Counted from the first letter of the stretch, positions 38,807 through 48,526 are shown. The stretch is 64,000 nucleotides of DNA from an uncultured SAR202 cluster bacterium (GCA_902620405.1 CACNIC010000001.1:1-64000), one strand, 5' to 3'. Translations and numbers: made by a program. The notes: generated by a model not told the origin, from the sequence alone.

Positions 38807-39136
38807 ATGGAGATAATTAATACTAAAAGATATAAAGATTTCGTACAAGATTTGAGAGAAATTTTAAATCAAACTCAAATGATTTCATATGAAATTAAGA
38901 ACACTGAGATTAAGAATAAATTATCCGAAATTGTTATACCTAACTTTATAGAAGTAATATCTTATGTTGAAGTAAATGATTTAAGGAATATAAATTTAAA
39001 TTTTTCACTATCTAAATGTGTTCATCAAATAGTAGATTTGGCTGATTCAAATAAAAACTTAATGATGCTTTCATCAAAATATAAAGTCATTCGTGAAGAA
39101 ATAACAAACTTAATCAACATCGATGATGAAGAATAA
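38807..39136 (+). CDS. Small helical protein upstream of ybeY, unknown function
   Basis: A 109-residue, mostly alpha-helical, acidic protein rich in Asn, Ile and Leu. The start is ambiguous: TTG-TTG-ATG in a row, with the ATG preferred. No ribosome binding site is seen and a TATTAT -10-like box is very close, so the message may be leaderless. It overlaps ybeY by 14 bp, implying co-translation with it. No family is recognised. Its position at the head of the ybeY-dnaX-ybaB-recR-recO-uvrA run suggests an RNA- or DNA-related accessory role, but nothing in the sequence proves it. Confidence 0.6.
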   Translation: MEIINTKRYKDFVQDLREILNQTQMISYEIKNTEIKNKLSEIVIPNFIEVISYVEVNDLRNINLNFSLSKCVHQIVDLADSNKNLMMLSSKYKVIREEITNLINIDDEE

Positions 39137-39647
39137 TATTCATATAGACATAAAGGATGAATTTAAGGAAAATATTTACAAAGAAGGGTTGCAGCTTTGT
39201 GCATCTCAAGCTATAAAATTTGGTTCAAATTCGCTTTGTAATGATTCTTTATCAATTTCAATTACCAATTCTGAAACACTGAAAACTTTGAATAGAAAAT
39301 ATCTAGGAGAAGATAAAGCAACAGATGTTTTATCATTCCCAAATAAATTAAATTGGAATGAAGGGGTTGAAGATGTCCAAATTGAAGACAATTTCAACAA
39401 CAATGACTATTTGGGTGATATTTTTATTTCATTTGAAAAAATTATTGAACATTCAGAATTATACAAAACTGAAAAAAACCTTGAGTTGAATATTATTTTG
39501 GCTCATGGAATTTTACATCTTTTAGGGTATGATCATTATGATGAAAGATCTAGAATAAAAATAAACAAATTAACAATTGATATCATCAAAAATTTAAAGT
39601 TAGACTATAAAAAGGCTGAAAAATCGTTAGAATTAAGAAATGAGTGA
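39123..39647 (+). CDS. ybeY: Endoribonuclease YbeY (rRNA maturation factor)
   Basis: Zinc-dependent endoribonuclease of 174 residues that takes part in 16S rRNA 3'-end processing and ribosome quality control. The signature HGILHLLGYDH supplies the three metal ligands His128, His132 and His138. The ATDVLSFP motif (about 67-74), part of the catalytic site, is also intact. It overlaps both neighbours (14 bp upstream, 8 bp with dnaX), so it is in a tight operon. Confidence 0.96.
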   Translation: MMKNNIHIDIKDEFKENIYKEGLQLCASQAIKFGSNSLCNDSLSISITNSETLKTLNRKYLGEDKATDVLSFPNKLNWNEGVEDVQIEDNFNNNDYLGDIFISFEKIIEHSELYKTEKNLELNIILAHGILHLLGYDHYDERSRIKINKLTIDIIKNLKLDYKKAEKSLELRNE

Positions 39648-41262
39648 AAAAGTTTTATATCGAAAATGGAGACCACTAACCTTCAATGAGGTTGTTGGCC
39701 AAGAACATGTGACCAAAACGCTTACAAACTCTATTAAGCTTAACCAAACCAGTCATGCCTACTTATTTACCGGACCTAGGGGCGTAGGAAAGACAACTAT
39801 GGCAAGAGTATTAGCGAAAGCGGTTAACTGTAATGTTTTACCCAATTGTTGTTTGCAGCCACTTGGTAAAAGAGAATTCTGCGAACCTTGTGTATCAATA
39901 AATGAGGGAAGCATGATTGATCTGATTGAAATTGATGCTGCATCAAATAGAAGTATTGATGACATTAGAGATATCAAAGAAAAATCTTTATTTGCACCAA
40001 ATATAGGCACAAAGAAAGTGTATATAATTGATGAAGCTCACGGATTAACAGGGCCCGCACAACAAGCTTTCCTAAAACTTCTTGAAGAACCGCCAGAAAA
40101 CGTGATTATTATTTTAGCTACTACTGAAATATCTTCTATTCCTCAAACGATAATTTCTCGATGCCAAAGGTTTGACTTTAATAGAATAAATCTAAACCAA
40201 ATGAGTTCTCATTTGAAATTAATTTCTGACTCAGAACAAATTAATATTTCTTTAGATGCGTGTAAGGCTATTGCGCTGAACTCATCTGGGAGCTTAAGGG
40301 ATGCAGAAAATATTCTTCAACAGATTTCCACATTAAAAAATAAATCAGTTGAAGATGAAGATATTTTTGAATTTCTAGGATTAACAAGAATAAATACTGG
40401 CATAGAACTTTTGAACAAAATTTTAAATAAAGAGTCAGGCAGAGTTTTGGAAATAGTTAATGAAGAATCTGGCTCAGGGGCAGATCCGTTGCATTTGAAA
40501 AACCAAGTCTTAAAGTGCCTTAGAGGAACGATTTATATAAAAAACGGGCTCGCTAATCTTTTAGAAGAATCTGAAAGCACTATAAATTCTTTGACCGAGA
40601 TTTCAAAAAACTTTAGTGTTGAACAATTAAATAGTGTTTCAAAAGTATTAGTAAATTCTAAAATTGAATCTAATGAGTTTCCACCAATAAGTTTGGAAGT
40701 AGCATTTATAGAATGTTGTGAATTAATGGGTGCTAATAAATTGGAAAATATTAATAAGGAAGTTCCAATAGTTAACAATGGAAATATTATAAAAGACCAA
40801 AAAACAGCCAAGCCAGCCGAGAAAAAAAATATTAATTATGAACCTGCTGTTAATTCTGTAAACAAAGAAAAACCAATTATTCAAAATGATGAGAAAAAAA
40901 TACCAGCTAACAATTTAATTAATTCTGAGTGGAAATCAGTTTGCAAATCATTAAATAGAGTAAAAGGCAAAGATTACTTTATTGGTGCGCTTTTGCATTC
41001 AGTGACACCAAACATAGAAAGTGGAAAAATAAATTTGCTTTTTAAAAGTAATACACTCAAACAAAATTTTTTAAATGAAATTTCTAATCTTGATACAAAA
41101 CAAAAGGTATTAGATTCTATAAAAACTATTTATAATGAAAATCTTGAACTGGTTGTTGACGAATTAGTGGACAGTTCAATTAAAGAACAAAATCCTTTGG
41201 TTAAAACGCCAATCGTCCAACACGCGATTTCAATGGGCGCTAAAATAAAGAAGAATGATTAA
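39640..41262 (+). CDS. dnaX: DNA polymerase III subunit gamma/tau
   Basis: Clamp-loader ATPase of 540 residues. The start KWRPLTFNEVVGQ is standard; Walker A is GPRGVGKTT (45-53); a zinc-binding site is formed by Cys64, one of Cys70/Cys71, Cys81 and Cys84; Walker B/DExH-like is IIDEAHGLT; sensor SRCQRFDF follows. The C-terminal part (after about 360) is lysine/asparagine-rich and ends in a tau-like domain. No obvious slippery heptamer for a gamma frameshift was noticed. It loads the sliding clamp and links polymerase and helicase at the fork. Confidence 0.97.
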   Translation: MSEKVLYRKWRPLTFNEVVGQEHVTKTLTNSIKLNQTSHAYLFTGPRGVGKTTMARVLAKAVNCNVLPNCCLQPLGKREFCEPCVSINEGSMIDLIEIDAASNRSIDDIRDIKEKSLFAPNIGTKKVYIIDEAHGLTGPAQQAFLKLLEEPPENVIIILATTEISSIPQTIISRCQRFDFNRINLNQMSSHLKLISDSEQINISLDACKAIALNSSGSLRDAENILQQISTLKNKSVEDEDIFEFLGLTRINTGIELLNKILNKESGRVLEIVNEESGSGADPLHLKNQVLKCLRGTIYIKNGLANLLEESESTINSLTEISKNFSVEQLNSVSKVLVNSKIESNEFPPISLEVAFIECCELMGANKLENINKEVPIVNNGNIIKDQKTAKPAEKKNINYEPAVNSVNKEKPIIQNDEKKIPANNLINSEWKSVCKSLNRVKGKDYFIGALLHSVTPNIESGKINLLFKSNTLKQNFLNEISNLDTKQKVLDSIKTIYNENLELVVDELVDSSIKEQNPLVKTPIVQHAISMGAKIKKND

Positions 41263-41271
41263 GGAGTGAAA

Positions 41272-41574
41272 ATGTTTAACAACGCAATGATGAAACAGGC
41301 TAAAAAGATGCAAGAAAAAATGAAGATAGCCCAAGAAGAAATTGCTAAAATGGAAACCGAGGGGTCTTCCGGCGGAATAAAAGTAAAAATGATTGGCGGG
41401 AAGTCTATTGAAGAGGTTGAGGTTTCAGACAAGCTATTTGAACAAGGAGACAAAGCGCTTCTTGAGAAATTTATTAAAGATGCAGTAAATGATGCAGCCA
41501 ATAAGGCAGATAAGGTTACACAGAAAAAAATGAAGAAAGTCACTGGCGGAATAAAGATTCCTGGTCTATTTTAA
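41272..41574 (+). CDS. ybaB: YbaB/EbfC family nucleoid-associated protein
   Basis: A 100-residue YbaB/EbfC protein, a dimeric DNA-binding protein commonly encoded between dnaX and recR, as here. The start MMKQAKKMQEKMKIAQEEIAKMETEG-type coiled helix and the KVKMIGGKSIEEVEV strand are typical. The start is set by AAGGAG five bases before the ATG; a GTG inside that site gives two more codons and is rejected. Conserved order dnaX-ybaB-recR supports the assignment. The exact role (nucleoid organisation, regulation) is not known. Confidence 0.95.
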   Translation: MFNNAMMKQAKKMQEKMKIAQEEIAKMETEGSSGGIKVKMIGGKSIEEVEVSDKLFEQGDKALLEKFIKDAVNDAANKADKVTQKKMKKVTGGIKIPGLF

Positions 41575-41576
41575 TT

Positions 41577-42200
41577 ATGACCTTAGGGAGATCGTCTTTA
41601 CCAATAGAAATTCAAAAATTAATAATTGCTTTTTCTTCGCTTCCTGGAATTGGACCAAAGACAGCACAAAGACTAACTTTTTATATTTTATCTCAAAGTG
41701 TTGATGAAACATTAAAATTATCTGAAGCATTAAAAGATGTTAAAAAAAACTTAAGTTACTGCCAATGCTGCTTTTTTATTACTAGTGAAGAAAATATCAA
41801 TACTTGTAATTTCTGCCATGAAAAAGAATCTCCTTCAATATGTGTTGTTGAAAATATAGTAGATGCAATTACTATCGATATGTCTGGCATACATTCAGGA
41901 ACATATCATATTCTTCATGGATCAATATCACCAATGAACGGTATCGGTCCTGAAAATTTAAAAATTGATGCACTAATAAATAGAATTAATACCGAATCAC
42001 CAGAAGAGATTATATTAGCCACTAACCCTACATTAGAAGGCGAGGCAACTTCAATGTACTTGTCGAATTTTATTAAAGAAAATTATAAAAATATTAAAAT
42101 AACTAAACTTGCAAAAGGCTTAGCTTCAGGAACAGATTTAGAATTTTCAGACTTCAATACACTTTCAAATGCATTTGAAAATCGAACAGATATGAATTAA
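41577..42200 (+). CDS. recR: Recombination protein RecR
   Basis: DNA-repair protein of 207 residues. It shows the N-terminal helix-hairpin-helix (LPGIGPKTAQRL, residues 22-33), the four-cysteine zinc finger (CQCC and CNFC) and the TOPRIM domain (ENIVDAITI to ATNPTLEGEATSMYL). RecR works with RecO and RecF to load RecA on gaps. It starts 2 bp after the ybaB stop and overlaps recO by 1 bp (TAATG), giving a recR-recO pair, which is not the most common order. Confidence 0.97.
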   Translation: MTLGRSSLPIEIQKLIIAFSSLPGIGPKTAQRLTFYILSQSVDETLKLSEALKDVKKNLSYCQCCFFITSEENINTCNFCHEKESPSICVVENIVDAITIDMSGIHSGTYHILHGSISPMNGIGPENLKIDALINRINTESPEEIILATNPTLEGEATSMYLSNFIKENYKNIKITKLAKGLASGTDLEFSDFNTLSNAFENRTDMN

Positions 42201-42946
42201 TGAAAGGAAAAGGGAGCTACACAAAAGGATTAATATCGAGATGTACAAATTATAAAGATTCAGACATAATTTTCACATTATTATCTGAACAAAAAGGAGT
42301 CCAAAACTTTATCGCTCGAGGTGCAAAAAAGCCTGCTTCAAGGCTTTCCGGCCACATTGAGCCGGTAAACTTTGTTGAAATTTACTACTCTTCTAAATCT
42401 AATCTTCCTTCAGTATCTCAAATACAATCAATTGATTCGTTTTTAAAGATAAAGTCAGATTATAATCTTTTACTACAATCACAATATTTGGTTGAATTAA
42501 GTGAAAAATTTTTCACAGACATCTCTGATAGCAAATCTCAACTGGAAAAATTAATTGAAACGATCAATCAATTATCAAGTACATCTCATCATAAACTAAT
42601 CATCCTAGTTTATGAATACGAACTTCTTAAAAGTACCGGCTTTGGGCTTCAGGTATTTGACTGCTTAAATTGTTCAAGAAATCTTAAAAAATCAAGTAAT
42701 TATTTTTCTTATTTTAATAATGGTTTTTATTGCTTAAATTGTCTAAAAGAAGCATCACCAAGCGAGGAACTAATAAAGTTTACCGTAGAAGACCAAATTG
42801 TTTTTAGATCGATTGAAAGAAGAGATTATGTTGGCATTTCAAAGCTCGATGTTAGTGATGTGTTGCTAAAAAAATTAAGTGATTGTTTAAAGAAATCAAT
42901 TTCAAATATTTTAGGTGTACAATTAAAATCGAGTAGGTTTTTGTAA
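42200..42946 (+). CDS. recO: DNA repair protein RecO
   Basis: A 248-residue RecO: N-terminal OB fold (YTKGLISRCTNYKDSDIIFTLL pattern, about 7-28, with KGVQNFIARGAKKP), helical core, and a four-cysteine zinc site (CLNCSRNL and CLNC near residues 154-179). RecO anneals single strands and, with RecR, displaces SSB to load RecA. It directly abuts uvrA (next base after the stop is the ATG), so recR, recO and uvrA form one repair operon. Confidence 0.94.
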   Translation: MKGKGSYTKGLISRCTNYKDSDIIFTLLSEQKGVQNFIARGAKKPASRLSGHIEPVNFVEIYYSSKSNLPSVSQIQSIDSFLKIKSDYNLLLQSQYLVELSEKFFTDISDSKSQLEKLIETINQLSSTSHHKLIILVYEYELLKSTGFGLQVFDCLNCSRNLKKSSNYFSYFNNGFYCLNCLKEASPSEELIKFTVEDQIVFRSIERRDYVGISKLDVSDVLLKKLSDCLKKSISNILGVQLKSSRFL

Positions 42947-45900
42947 ATGTCTTCTAAAGAAAAAATTATTGTTAAAGGCGCCAGAGAAAATAATTTAAAA
43001 GATGTCAGTGTCGACATACCTAAAAATAAGCTTGTTGTAATTACAGGTGTATCAGGGTCAGGAAAAAGTTCTTTAGCATTTAATACCATCTTCGCAGAAG
43101 GGCAAAGAAGGTATATGGAGTCTCTTTCAGCATATGCAAGACAATTTTTAGGTAGGATGGAAAAACCTGATGTTGATTCAATAGAAGGCTTAAGTCCGGC
43201 AATTTCAATTGATCAAAAAAATGTATCTAAAAACCCTAGATCAACCATTGGCACAGTTACAGAAATTTACGATTATCTAAGATTATTATTTTCAAGAATA
43301 GGAAAACCACATTGCCCGAAATGTGGCAAAGCAGTCTCAAAACAATCAATAGATGGAATAGTTTCAAGAATTATGAAAATTGAATCTGGAAAAAGAATTA
43401 TGCTTTTATCTCCCATAATAAAACATATGAAAGGTGAACATAAAAATATAATTTCACAAATAAAATTAGATGGATTTGTTAGGTTAAGAGTGGATGGTGA
43501 AATCTATGAAACTGATCAAGATATTTCTCTTAATAAAAATAAATGGCATAACATTGAAATAGTTGTTGATAGGCTTATTGTAAAAGAAGACATGGACAAA
43601 ACTCGGCTATACGATTCAGTGGAAACATGTTTAAAAAGAGGTGCGGGTAAAATTATAATTAGCTCAACCGGTGAAGATGATATCGTAATATCTGAAAATT
43701 TATCTTGTGGAGACTGTGATCAAAGCATTGAAGAATTGGAACCAAGAAACTTCTCATTTAACACGCCGTTTGGTGCATGTAAAAGCTGTTCAGGGTTAGG
43801 TTATAAATTGGAGGTTGACCCTAATTTAGTTATTCCCGACCAAAATAAGAGCCTAATTGATGGTGCTATTGTTCCATGGACGCTAAAAAGCGGTGAATTA
43901 GCTTGGGAATACAATTTTATTCATTCAGTTGCTGATCACTATAATTTTTCAATTAAAGAAAAGGTAAAAAATATTAATAAGGAATATTTAAAAATTCTTC
44001 TTTATGGTGCTGGAGACGAAATCATTCCTATAAAATATTTCTCTAAGAGGGGAAGAGAAAGAGTTTGGATGACAAAATATGATGGTATAGTTCATATTAT
44101 TGAAAAGAGATATCACACATCAGAATCAAATTCTGTAAGGGAAAATATCCAAAGTTTCATGAATCAAAAAACTTGTTCTTCTTGTAATGGGCAAAGATTA
44201 AAGAGTGACGCCTTATCAGTAAAGATTTTAGACTCAAATATTCATCAGGTATCTCAGTTGTCAGTTGAAGAGTGCGAACAATGGGTTGATAACTGTCAAA
44301 CAAAAAAAGAGGGGATTAGTTTAAGCGCTTCTGATTTAATAATTGGTTCGCAGATATTTAAAGAAATATCGTCACGATTAAAATTTCTTAACAAAGTCGG
44401 TCTTGGTTATATTTCTTTGGACAGACCAACATCAACACTTAGTGGTGGTGAAGGTCAAAGAATTAGGCTTGCTTCGCAAATCGGATCTGGTTTAACAGGA
44501 GTCTTATATGTTTGTGATGAGCCTTCAATTGGTCTCCACCCAATTGACAATGACAGGTTAATCAAAACACTAGAAGGGTTAAGAAATCTTGGAAATACTG
44601 TATTAGTAGTTGAGCACGATGAGTCAATTATGAGATCTTCTGACCACATAATTGATTTGGGGCCTTTGGCAGGAAGCAATGGCGGCCTGATTACGGGTGA
44701 AGGCAAAATCAGCCATATAATGAAATCAAAAGACTCAATTACTGGTATGTATTTATCAGGAAAAAGAAAAATTGAAACGCCTGCCAAGAGAAGAGAAAAA
44801 GTGCCAGGCAAAGAAATAAATGTCATAGGAGCTAAAGAAAACAATTTAAAATCTGTAAATGTTTCTTTTCCTTTACAAACACTTGTATGTGTTACAGGTG
44901 CATCTGGTTCAGGAAAAAGCACTTTAGTAAATGAAATTTTATTTAAAGGTTTGTCAAAAGAAATTTATGGCTCAAAAGATTTGCCTGGTAAACACAGCGA
45001 AATAACTGGAGTTGAAAATTTAGACAAAGTTATAAACATCGACCAGAGCCCAATAGGAAGAACTCCTAGGTCTAACCCGGCGACGTATACTGCTCTTTTT
45101 GGGCCGATAAGAGAATTATTTTCTTCTGTTCCGGAAGCAAGATCAAGGGGTTATAAGCCAGGAAGGTTTTCGTTTAATGTCAAAGGTGGGAGGTGTGAAA
45201 ATTGTGAAGGTGCTGGCTACAAAGAAATACAAATGCAGTTTCTTCCTGATGTTTCTGTCCCTTGTGAGGAATGCAAGGGAAATAGGTATAACAAAGAAGC
45301 TTTGGAAATAAAATTTAAAGGTCTTTCTATAGCAGATGTTTTAAATCTGACTGTGTCTGAAGCTTTAGAAATTTTTTCTCCTTATCCATCAATTTTCAAT
45401 AAATTGAATACCTTAAATGACGTCGGATTAGGATATATTAAGCTTGGGCAGCCTGCCACCACATTGAGTGGTGGTGAAGCACAAAGAGTTAAATTATCTA
45501 CTTACTTGTCTAAAAGAGCTACTGGCAAGACTTTGTTTATTCTTGACGAACCAACTACAGGGTTATCTTTTGAAGACTGCAATTCTTTAATTAAAATCTT
45601 ACATAGGCTGGTTGAAAATAAAAATAGCATTATTTTAATTGAGCACCATCTAGATATTATAAAAAATGCAGACTGGGTAGTTGATTTAGGTCCCGGTGCA
45701 GGGGCAGAAGGAGGAAAGTTGATTGCTGAAGGGACACCAGAAAACATTGCTTATAACAGCAACTCTTTTACAGGATATTATTTAAAGAAAGACTCAGGAA
45801 TTATTCCTAAAAGAGGAAAATCATTATCAACTAATTTAAAAAAGGTTACTGCTTCTAAGAAGCCAAAAGAAAACAGCTTTATATTTCCTGATCGTATATC

Positions 45901-45964
45901 TGAAAAGGACTATACAGTTAAAAAAAGGTCTTCTCGTTTTAGAAGATCTCGCTCTTTTTCTTAA
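42947..45964 (+). CDS. uvrA: Excinuclease ABC subunit A
   Basis: Damage-recognition ATPase of nucleotide excision repair, 1005 residues. It carries two ABC modules: Walker A GVSGSGKSS (about 34-42) and GASGSGKST (about 644-652), and two signature motifs LSGGEGQRI and LSGGEAQRV. Zinc sites are C-x2-C...C-x2-C around CGDCDQ/CKSCSG and CENCEG/CEECKG. The C terminus has an extra basic Ser/Arg-rich tail of about 45 residues (ending SSRFRRSRSFS) absent from many UvrA proteins. Convergent overlap of 4 bp with the next gene. Confidence 0.98.
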   Translation: MSSKEKIIVKGARENNLKDVSVDIPKNKLVVITGVSGSGKSSLAFNTIFAEGQRRYMESLSAYARQFLGRMEKPDVDSIEGLSPAISIDQKNVSKNPRSTIGTVTEIYDYLRLLFSRIGKPHCPKCGKAVSKQSIDGIVSRIMKIESGKRIMLLSPIIKHMKGEHKNIISQIKLDGFVRLRVDGEIYETDQDISLNKNKWHNIEIVVDRLIVKEDMDKTRLYDSVETCLKRGAGKIIISSTGEDDIVISENLSCGDCDQSIEELEPRNFSFNTPFGACKSCSGLGYKLEVDPNLVIPDQNKSLIDGAIVPWTLKSGELAWEYNFIHSVADHYNFSIKEKVKNINKEYLKILLYGAGDEIIPIKYFSKRGRERVWMTKYDGIVHIIEKRYHTSESNSVRENIQSFMNQKTCSSCNGQRLKSDALSVKILDSNIHQVSQLSVEECEQWVDNCQTKKEGISLSASDLIIGSQIFKEISSRLKFLNKVGLGYISLDRPTSTLSGGEGQRIRLASQIGSGLTGVLYVCDEPSIGLHPIDNDRLIKTLEGLRNLGNTVLVVEHDESIMRSSDHIIDLGPLAGSNGGLITGEGKISHIMKSKDSITGMYLSGKRKIETPAKRREKVPGKEINVIGAKENNLKSVNVSFPLQTLVCVTGASGSGKSTLVNEILFKGLSKEIYGSKDLPGKHSEITGVENLDKVINIDQSPIGRTPRSNPATYTALFGPIRELFSSVPEARSRGYKPGRFSFNVKGGRCENCEGAGYKEIQMQFLPDVSVPCEECKGNRYNKEALEIKFKGLSIADVLNLTVSEALEIFSPYPSIFNKLNTLNDVGLGYIKLGQPATTLSGGEAQRVKLSTYLSKRATGKTLFILDEPTTGLSFEDCNSLIKILHRLVENKNSIILIEHHLDIIKNADWVVDLGPGAGAEGGKLIAEGTPENIAYNSNSFTGYYLKKDSGIIPKRGKSLSTNLKKVTASKKPKENSFIFPDRISEKDYTVKKRSSRFRRSRSFS

Positions 45965-47154
45965 ATTATTTTTTCGCTTTCAATTTTCGATTGATCATAT
46001 TCCATGCCCATTCCAATTTCTTTAGGCAAGTAAATATATCCATTATCAGGAACAATAGGATTTTTAAGGAAAAACTGATGAATTGTATTCCATTTTTCTA
46101 AATATTCTTGATATGGCGTATGTATTGGAGATTGTGTGACAGAAAAATTGATACCTGCTTTTGATGAATGGCCATGAGGTATTGTTATAAGATCATGCAC
46201 AGATGCATAGTTTGCTATTTTTAATGTCTCTGAAAACCCTCCTGCCCAATATATGTCAGGCTGTAATATATCCAAAGCTTCTTGGTCAACAAACCTTTTA
46301 AACCCCCATCTCGTATATTCATGTTCCGCGCCTGACAAAGGTATGCTTGTTCTTTCTCTTAGTTGCCGGTAAGTGTCTATTCTGTCTGGCATTGCAACTT
46401 CTTCAAGCCACCTAGGACTATATTCTTCAATGTGCGATGTAACCTTCATGGCATAATTAAGATCCCAACTTTGCCAGCAATCCAGCATAATATCATAATC
46501 ATCACCTAAGGTTTCTCTTAATGTTTTGACCATAGAAACATTCTTCTTAAACCCATCTGTCCCGCTCATAGGGCCGTGCCTAAAAAACCATTTTTGGGCC
46601 TTAAAACCCTTTTCTTTAAATTCTATTGCCCTTTCTTTTACTAAGCCCATATCTTCAACCGCAAATCCTAACATGCTTGAATATGCGGGTATCTTGTCTC
46701 GTGTTGGTCCACCAATTATTTTATAAACGGGCTCGTTATAATATTTTCCTTTCAAATCCCAAAGAGCACAATCTACTGCGCTTAATGCGATCATAGGGGT
46801 TCCTTGTCTTCCATGAACCTGAAATCTATGCATTTGGTCCCATAGCCTTTCGATTGCTAGTGGGTCTTTATCAATTAAAAGATGAGAGAGCTGCTCTTTT
46901 ATAATATGTGCCTGGCTGTGGTCAATTGGGCCCCCAATTCCTTTTAAGCCATCATCTGCAATTATTTCAACAAATACTGCTGATATTGGGTAATCGTTTT
47001 CTTTTTCAACAGTTCCCCATTTTGCCTCATTAAAAGTATCTGATCTGTATTCTGGGTATATATCTATTGGCCTTACAAGCCTTTCTTCCCAAAAGGGTTT
47101 TTCTGTTTTTAAAGTTCCGTTCAGTTCTCTTAGCTCTACTTTTACTATTTTCAT
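45961..47154 (-). CDS. Enolase-superfamily enzyme, L-rhamnonate-dehydratase-like
   Basis: A 397-residue mandelate-racemase-group protein that most resembles L-rhamnonate dehydratase. The KWFFRHGP segment (Lys188, His193) at the end of strand 2, metal ligands Asp225 (MLDCWQSWDLNYA), Glu251 (RWLEE) and Glu277 (SGAEHEY), and His327/His329 (IPHGHSS) follow the RhmD pattern, including ILQPDIYWAGG. RhmD makes 2-keto-3-deoxy-L-rhamnonate. With the rhamnose-mutarotase gene some 7 kb upstream it suggests deoxyhexose use. It is divergent from the NIPSNAP gene (74-bp spacer). Confidence 0.88.
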   Translation of the reverse strand: MKIVKVELRELNGTLKTEKPFWEERLVRPIDIYPEYRSDTFNEAKWGTVEKENDYPISAVFVEIIADDGLKGIGGPIDHSQAHIIKEQLSHLLIDKDPLAIERLWDQMHRFQVHGRQGTPMIALSAVDCALWDLKGKYYNEPVYKIIGGPTRDKIPAYSSMLGFAVEDMGLVKERAIEFKEKGFKAQKWFFRHGPMSGTDGFKKNVSMVKTLRETLGDDYDIMLDCWQSWDLNYAMKVTSHIEEYSPRWLEEVAMPDRIDTYRQLRERTSIPLSGAEHEYTRWGFKRFVDQEALDILQPDIYWAGGFSETLKIANYASVHDLITIPHGHSSKAGINFSVTQSPIHTPYQEYLEKWNTIHQFFLKNPIVPDNGYIYLPKEIGMGMEYDQSKIESEKII

Positions 47155-47228
47155 AATTGCCCTCTTTTAATATTCATTAATTAATATAAATTTATTATAA
47201 TTATTCAAAATTAGTCAAAGGCAAATCG

Positions 47229-47522
47229 ATGGTTGGACAATTAAGAACATATACAATTAATAAGGGAATGATGGATAGTTGGTTAAAACTTTTTCATGAA
47301 GTAATAGCACCTAAAACACTTGAATTTGGAATGGGAATTCAGTCAGCATGGACTGATGAAGAAAGTGAAAGGTTTATTTGGATCAGGACATATGAAGACA
47401 TGGAAGATTTAAAGAAAAAAGAGGAAGAGTTTTATGGAAGCGATTGGTGGAAAGAAAACATGTCGACAATTAGGGGCCATTTAGCACGAAGGCAAATAGA
47501 AGTAATAAAACCTTCAGCTTAA
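47229..47522 (+). CDS. NIPSNAP-family protein
   Basis: A 97-residue ferredoxin-like protein of the NIPSNAP family. The QLRTYTINKGMMDSWLKLF start, the GIQSAWTDEE segment and the RFIWIRTYEDMED stretch (about 48-60) are family hallmarks. Bacterial NIPSNAP proteins are small dimeric alpha-beta barrels of unclear role, often beside catabolic enzymes, consistent with the neighbouring sugar-acid dehydratase gene it is divergent from. Its stop overlaps the convergent fmt gene by 9 bp. Confidence 0.88.
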   Translation: MVGQLRTYTINKGMMDSWLKLFHEVIAPKTLEFGMGIQSAWTDEESERFIWIRTYEDMEDLKKKEEEFYGSDWWKENMSTIRGHLARRQIEVIKPSA

Positions 47523-48449
47523 TTTTTTATAAATTCTCTCATTTTTGATCTCATTATAAATTTTATATCCACGGATAAAGTCTTTTGCTTTCATTCTTTT
47601 TTTTCCTTCAAGCTGTAATTCATTAATTGTTATCCTTCCTCCTAAAGTAGATACATATAATTCATCTTTGTGGCCAAGGCATAGTTCTCCAGGCTCATTG
47701 TGAAATTCGCTTTTTTCGAAATTTGATGCTTTATGAATTTTGATTTTTTTTTCATCAATAAACGAATACGTTCCTGGTTTTTCGGATAATGCTTTTATAA
47801 TTTGAATAATTTTTTTTCCATCTTGCTTCCAGTTAATATGTCCATCTATTTTTTCCATTTTTTTTGTGTGTGTTGCTTCCTCTTCATTTTGAGGCCTAGC
47901 CTTGCTTATTAAGTCAGTATTAGTTAACACTTTATTTATGTTTTCAGCACCTATTAAAAATAATCTTTCAATGATTTCTGAATAGGTTTCTTCTGGTTTT
48001 ATTTTATATTTTTCTTGGCATATTATTGGGCCGCCATCAATGGTTTTATTTAAAAGTATTATTGATGTTCCACTTATTTTTTCATCATTAATTATAGCTG
48101 TTTGTACTGGTGAAGGACCTCTGTATTTTGGCAACAATGATGGATGAAGGTTTATTGCACCATATTTTGAATTCTTCAAAATATATTCGGGGATAATTTT
48201 TCCATAAGAAGCAACAACAATAACATCGGGGTTGATATTATTTATTTCATCTTTATTTGGCATATTAACCTTAAAGTTGATATTTTTACTTTCGCAGAAT
48301 GCTTTTATGGGGGTAGGTGATTTTTTATTTCCTCTAGATTTGATTGAGTCTGGAAGAGTTACTACAAGGTGTATAGAATTACCGGCTTTGATCATCTTAT
48401 CCAAAACCAATTCTGAGTACTTATCTGTTCCAAAATAAATTATTTTCAT
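47514..48449 (-). CDS. fmt: Methionyl-tRNA formyltransferase
   Basis: Formylates initiator Met-tRNA using 10-formyltetrahydrofolate; 311 residues, normal length. The catalytic triad Asn100, His102 and Asp138 is seen in INLHPSLLPKYRGPSP and TIDGGPI. The C-terminal domain (about 205-305) is the tRNA-binding OB fold, with GELCLGHKDELYVST. Usual partner def (peptide deformylase) is not adjacent. It is divergent from dnaA across 260 bp of AT-rich DNA that has palindromes. Confidence 0.97.
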   Translation of the reverse strand: MKIIYFGTDKYSELVLDKMIKAGNSIHLVVTLPDSIKSRGNKKSPTPIKAFCESKNINFKVNMPNKDEINNINPDVIVVASYGKIIPEYILKNSKYGAINLHPSLLPKYRGPSPVQTAIINDEKISGTSIILLNKTIDGGPIICQEKYKIKPEETYSEIIERLFLIGAENINKVLTNTDLISKARPQNEEEATHTKKMEKIDGHINWKQDGKKIIQIIKALSEKPGTYSFIDEKKIKIHKASNFEKSEFHNEPGELCLGHKDELYVSTLGGRITINELQLEGKKRMKAKDFIRGYKIYNEIKNERIYKKLS

Positions 48450-48468
48450 AATTTTTTATAATATATCA

Positions 48469-48513
48469 AAAAGAACAAATGTTCTTTTAAACTAAGCTGT
48501 GAAAAAAAGAACA
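48469..48513. promoter_or_regulatory. Palindrome with LexA-type GAAC-N4-GTTC core upstream of dnaA, plus a third half-site
   Basis: AAAAGAACA (48469-48477) and TGTTCTTTT (48480-48488) are perfect inverted copies separated by two bases; a third AAAAGAACA lies at 48505-48513. The GAACAAATGTTC core matches the Gram-positive-type LexA box (GAAC-N4-GTTC). It may be an SOS operator, another regulator's site or part of an origin. A DnaA-box-like TGTGAAAAA (48498-48506) lies between the copies. Confidence 0.4.
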
Positions 48514-48526
48514 GGTTATTTCATTA

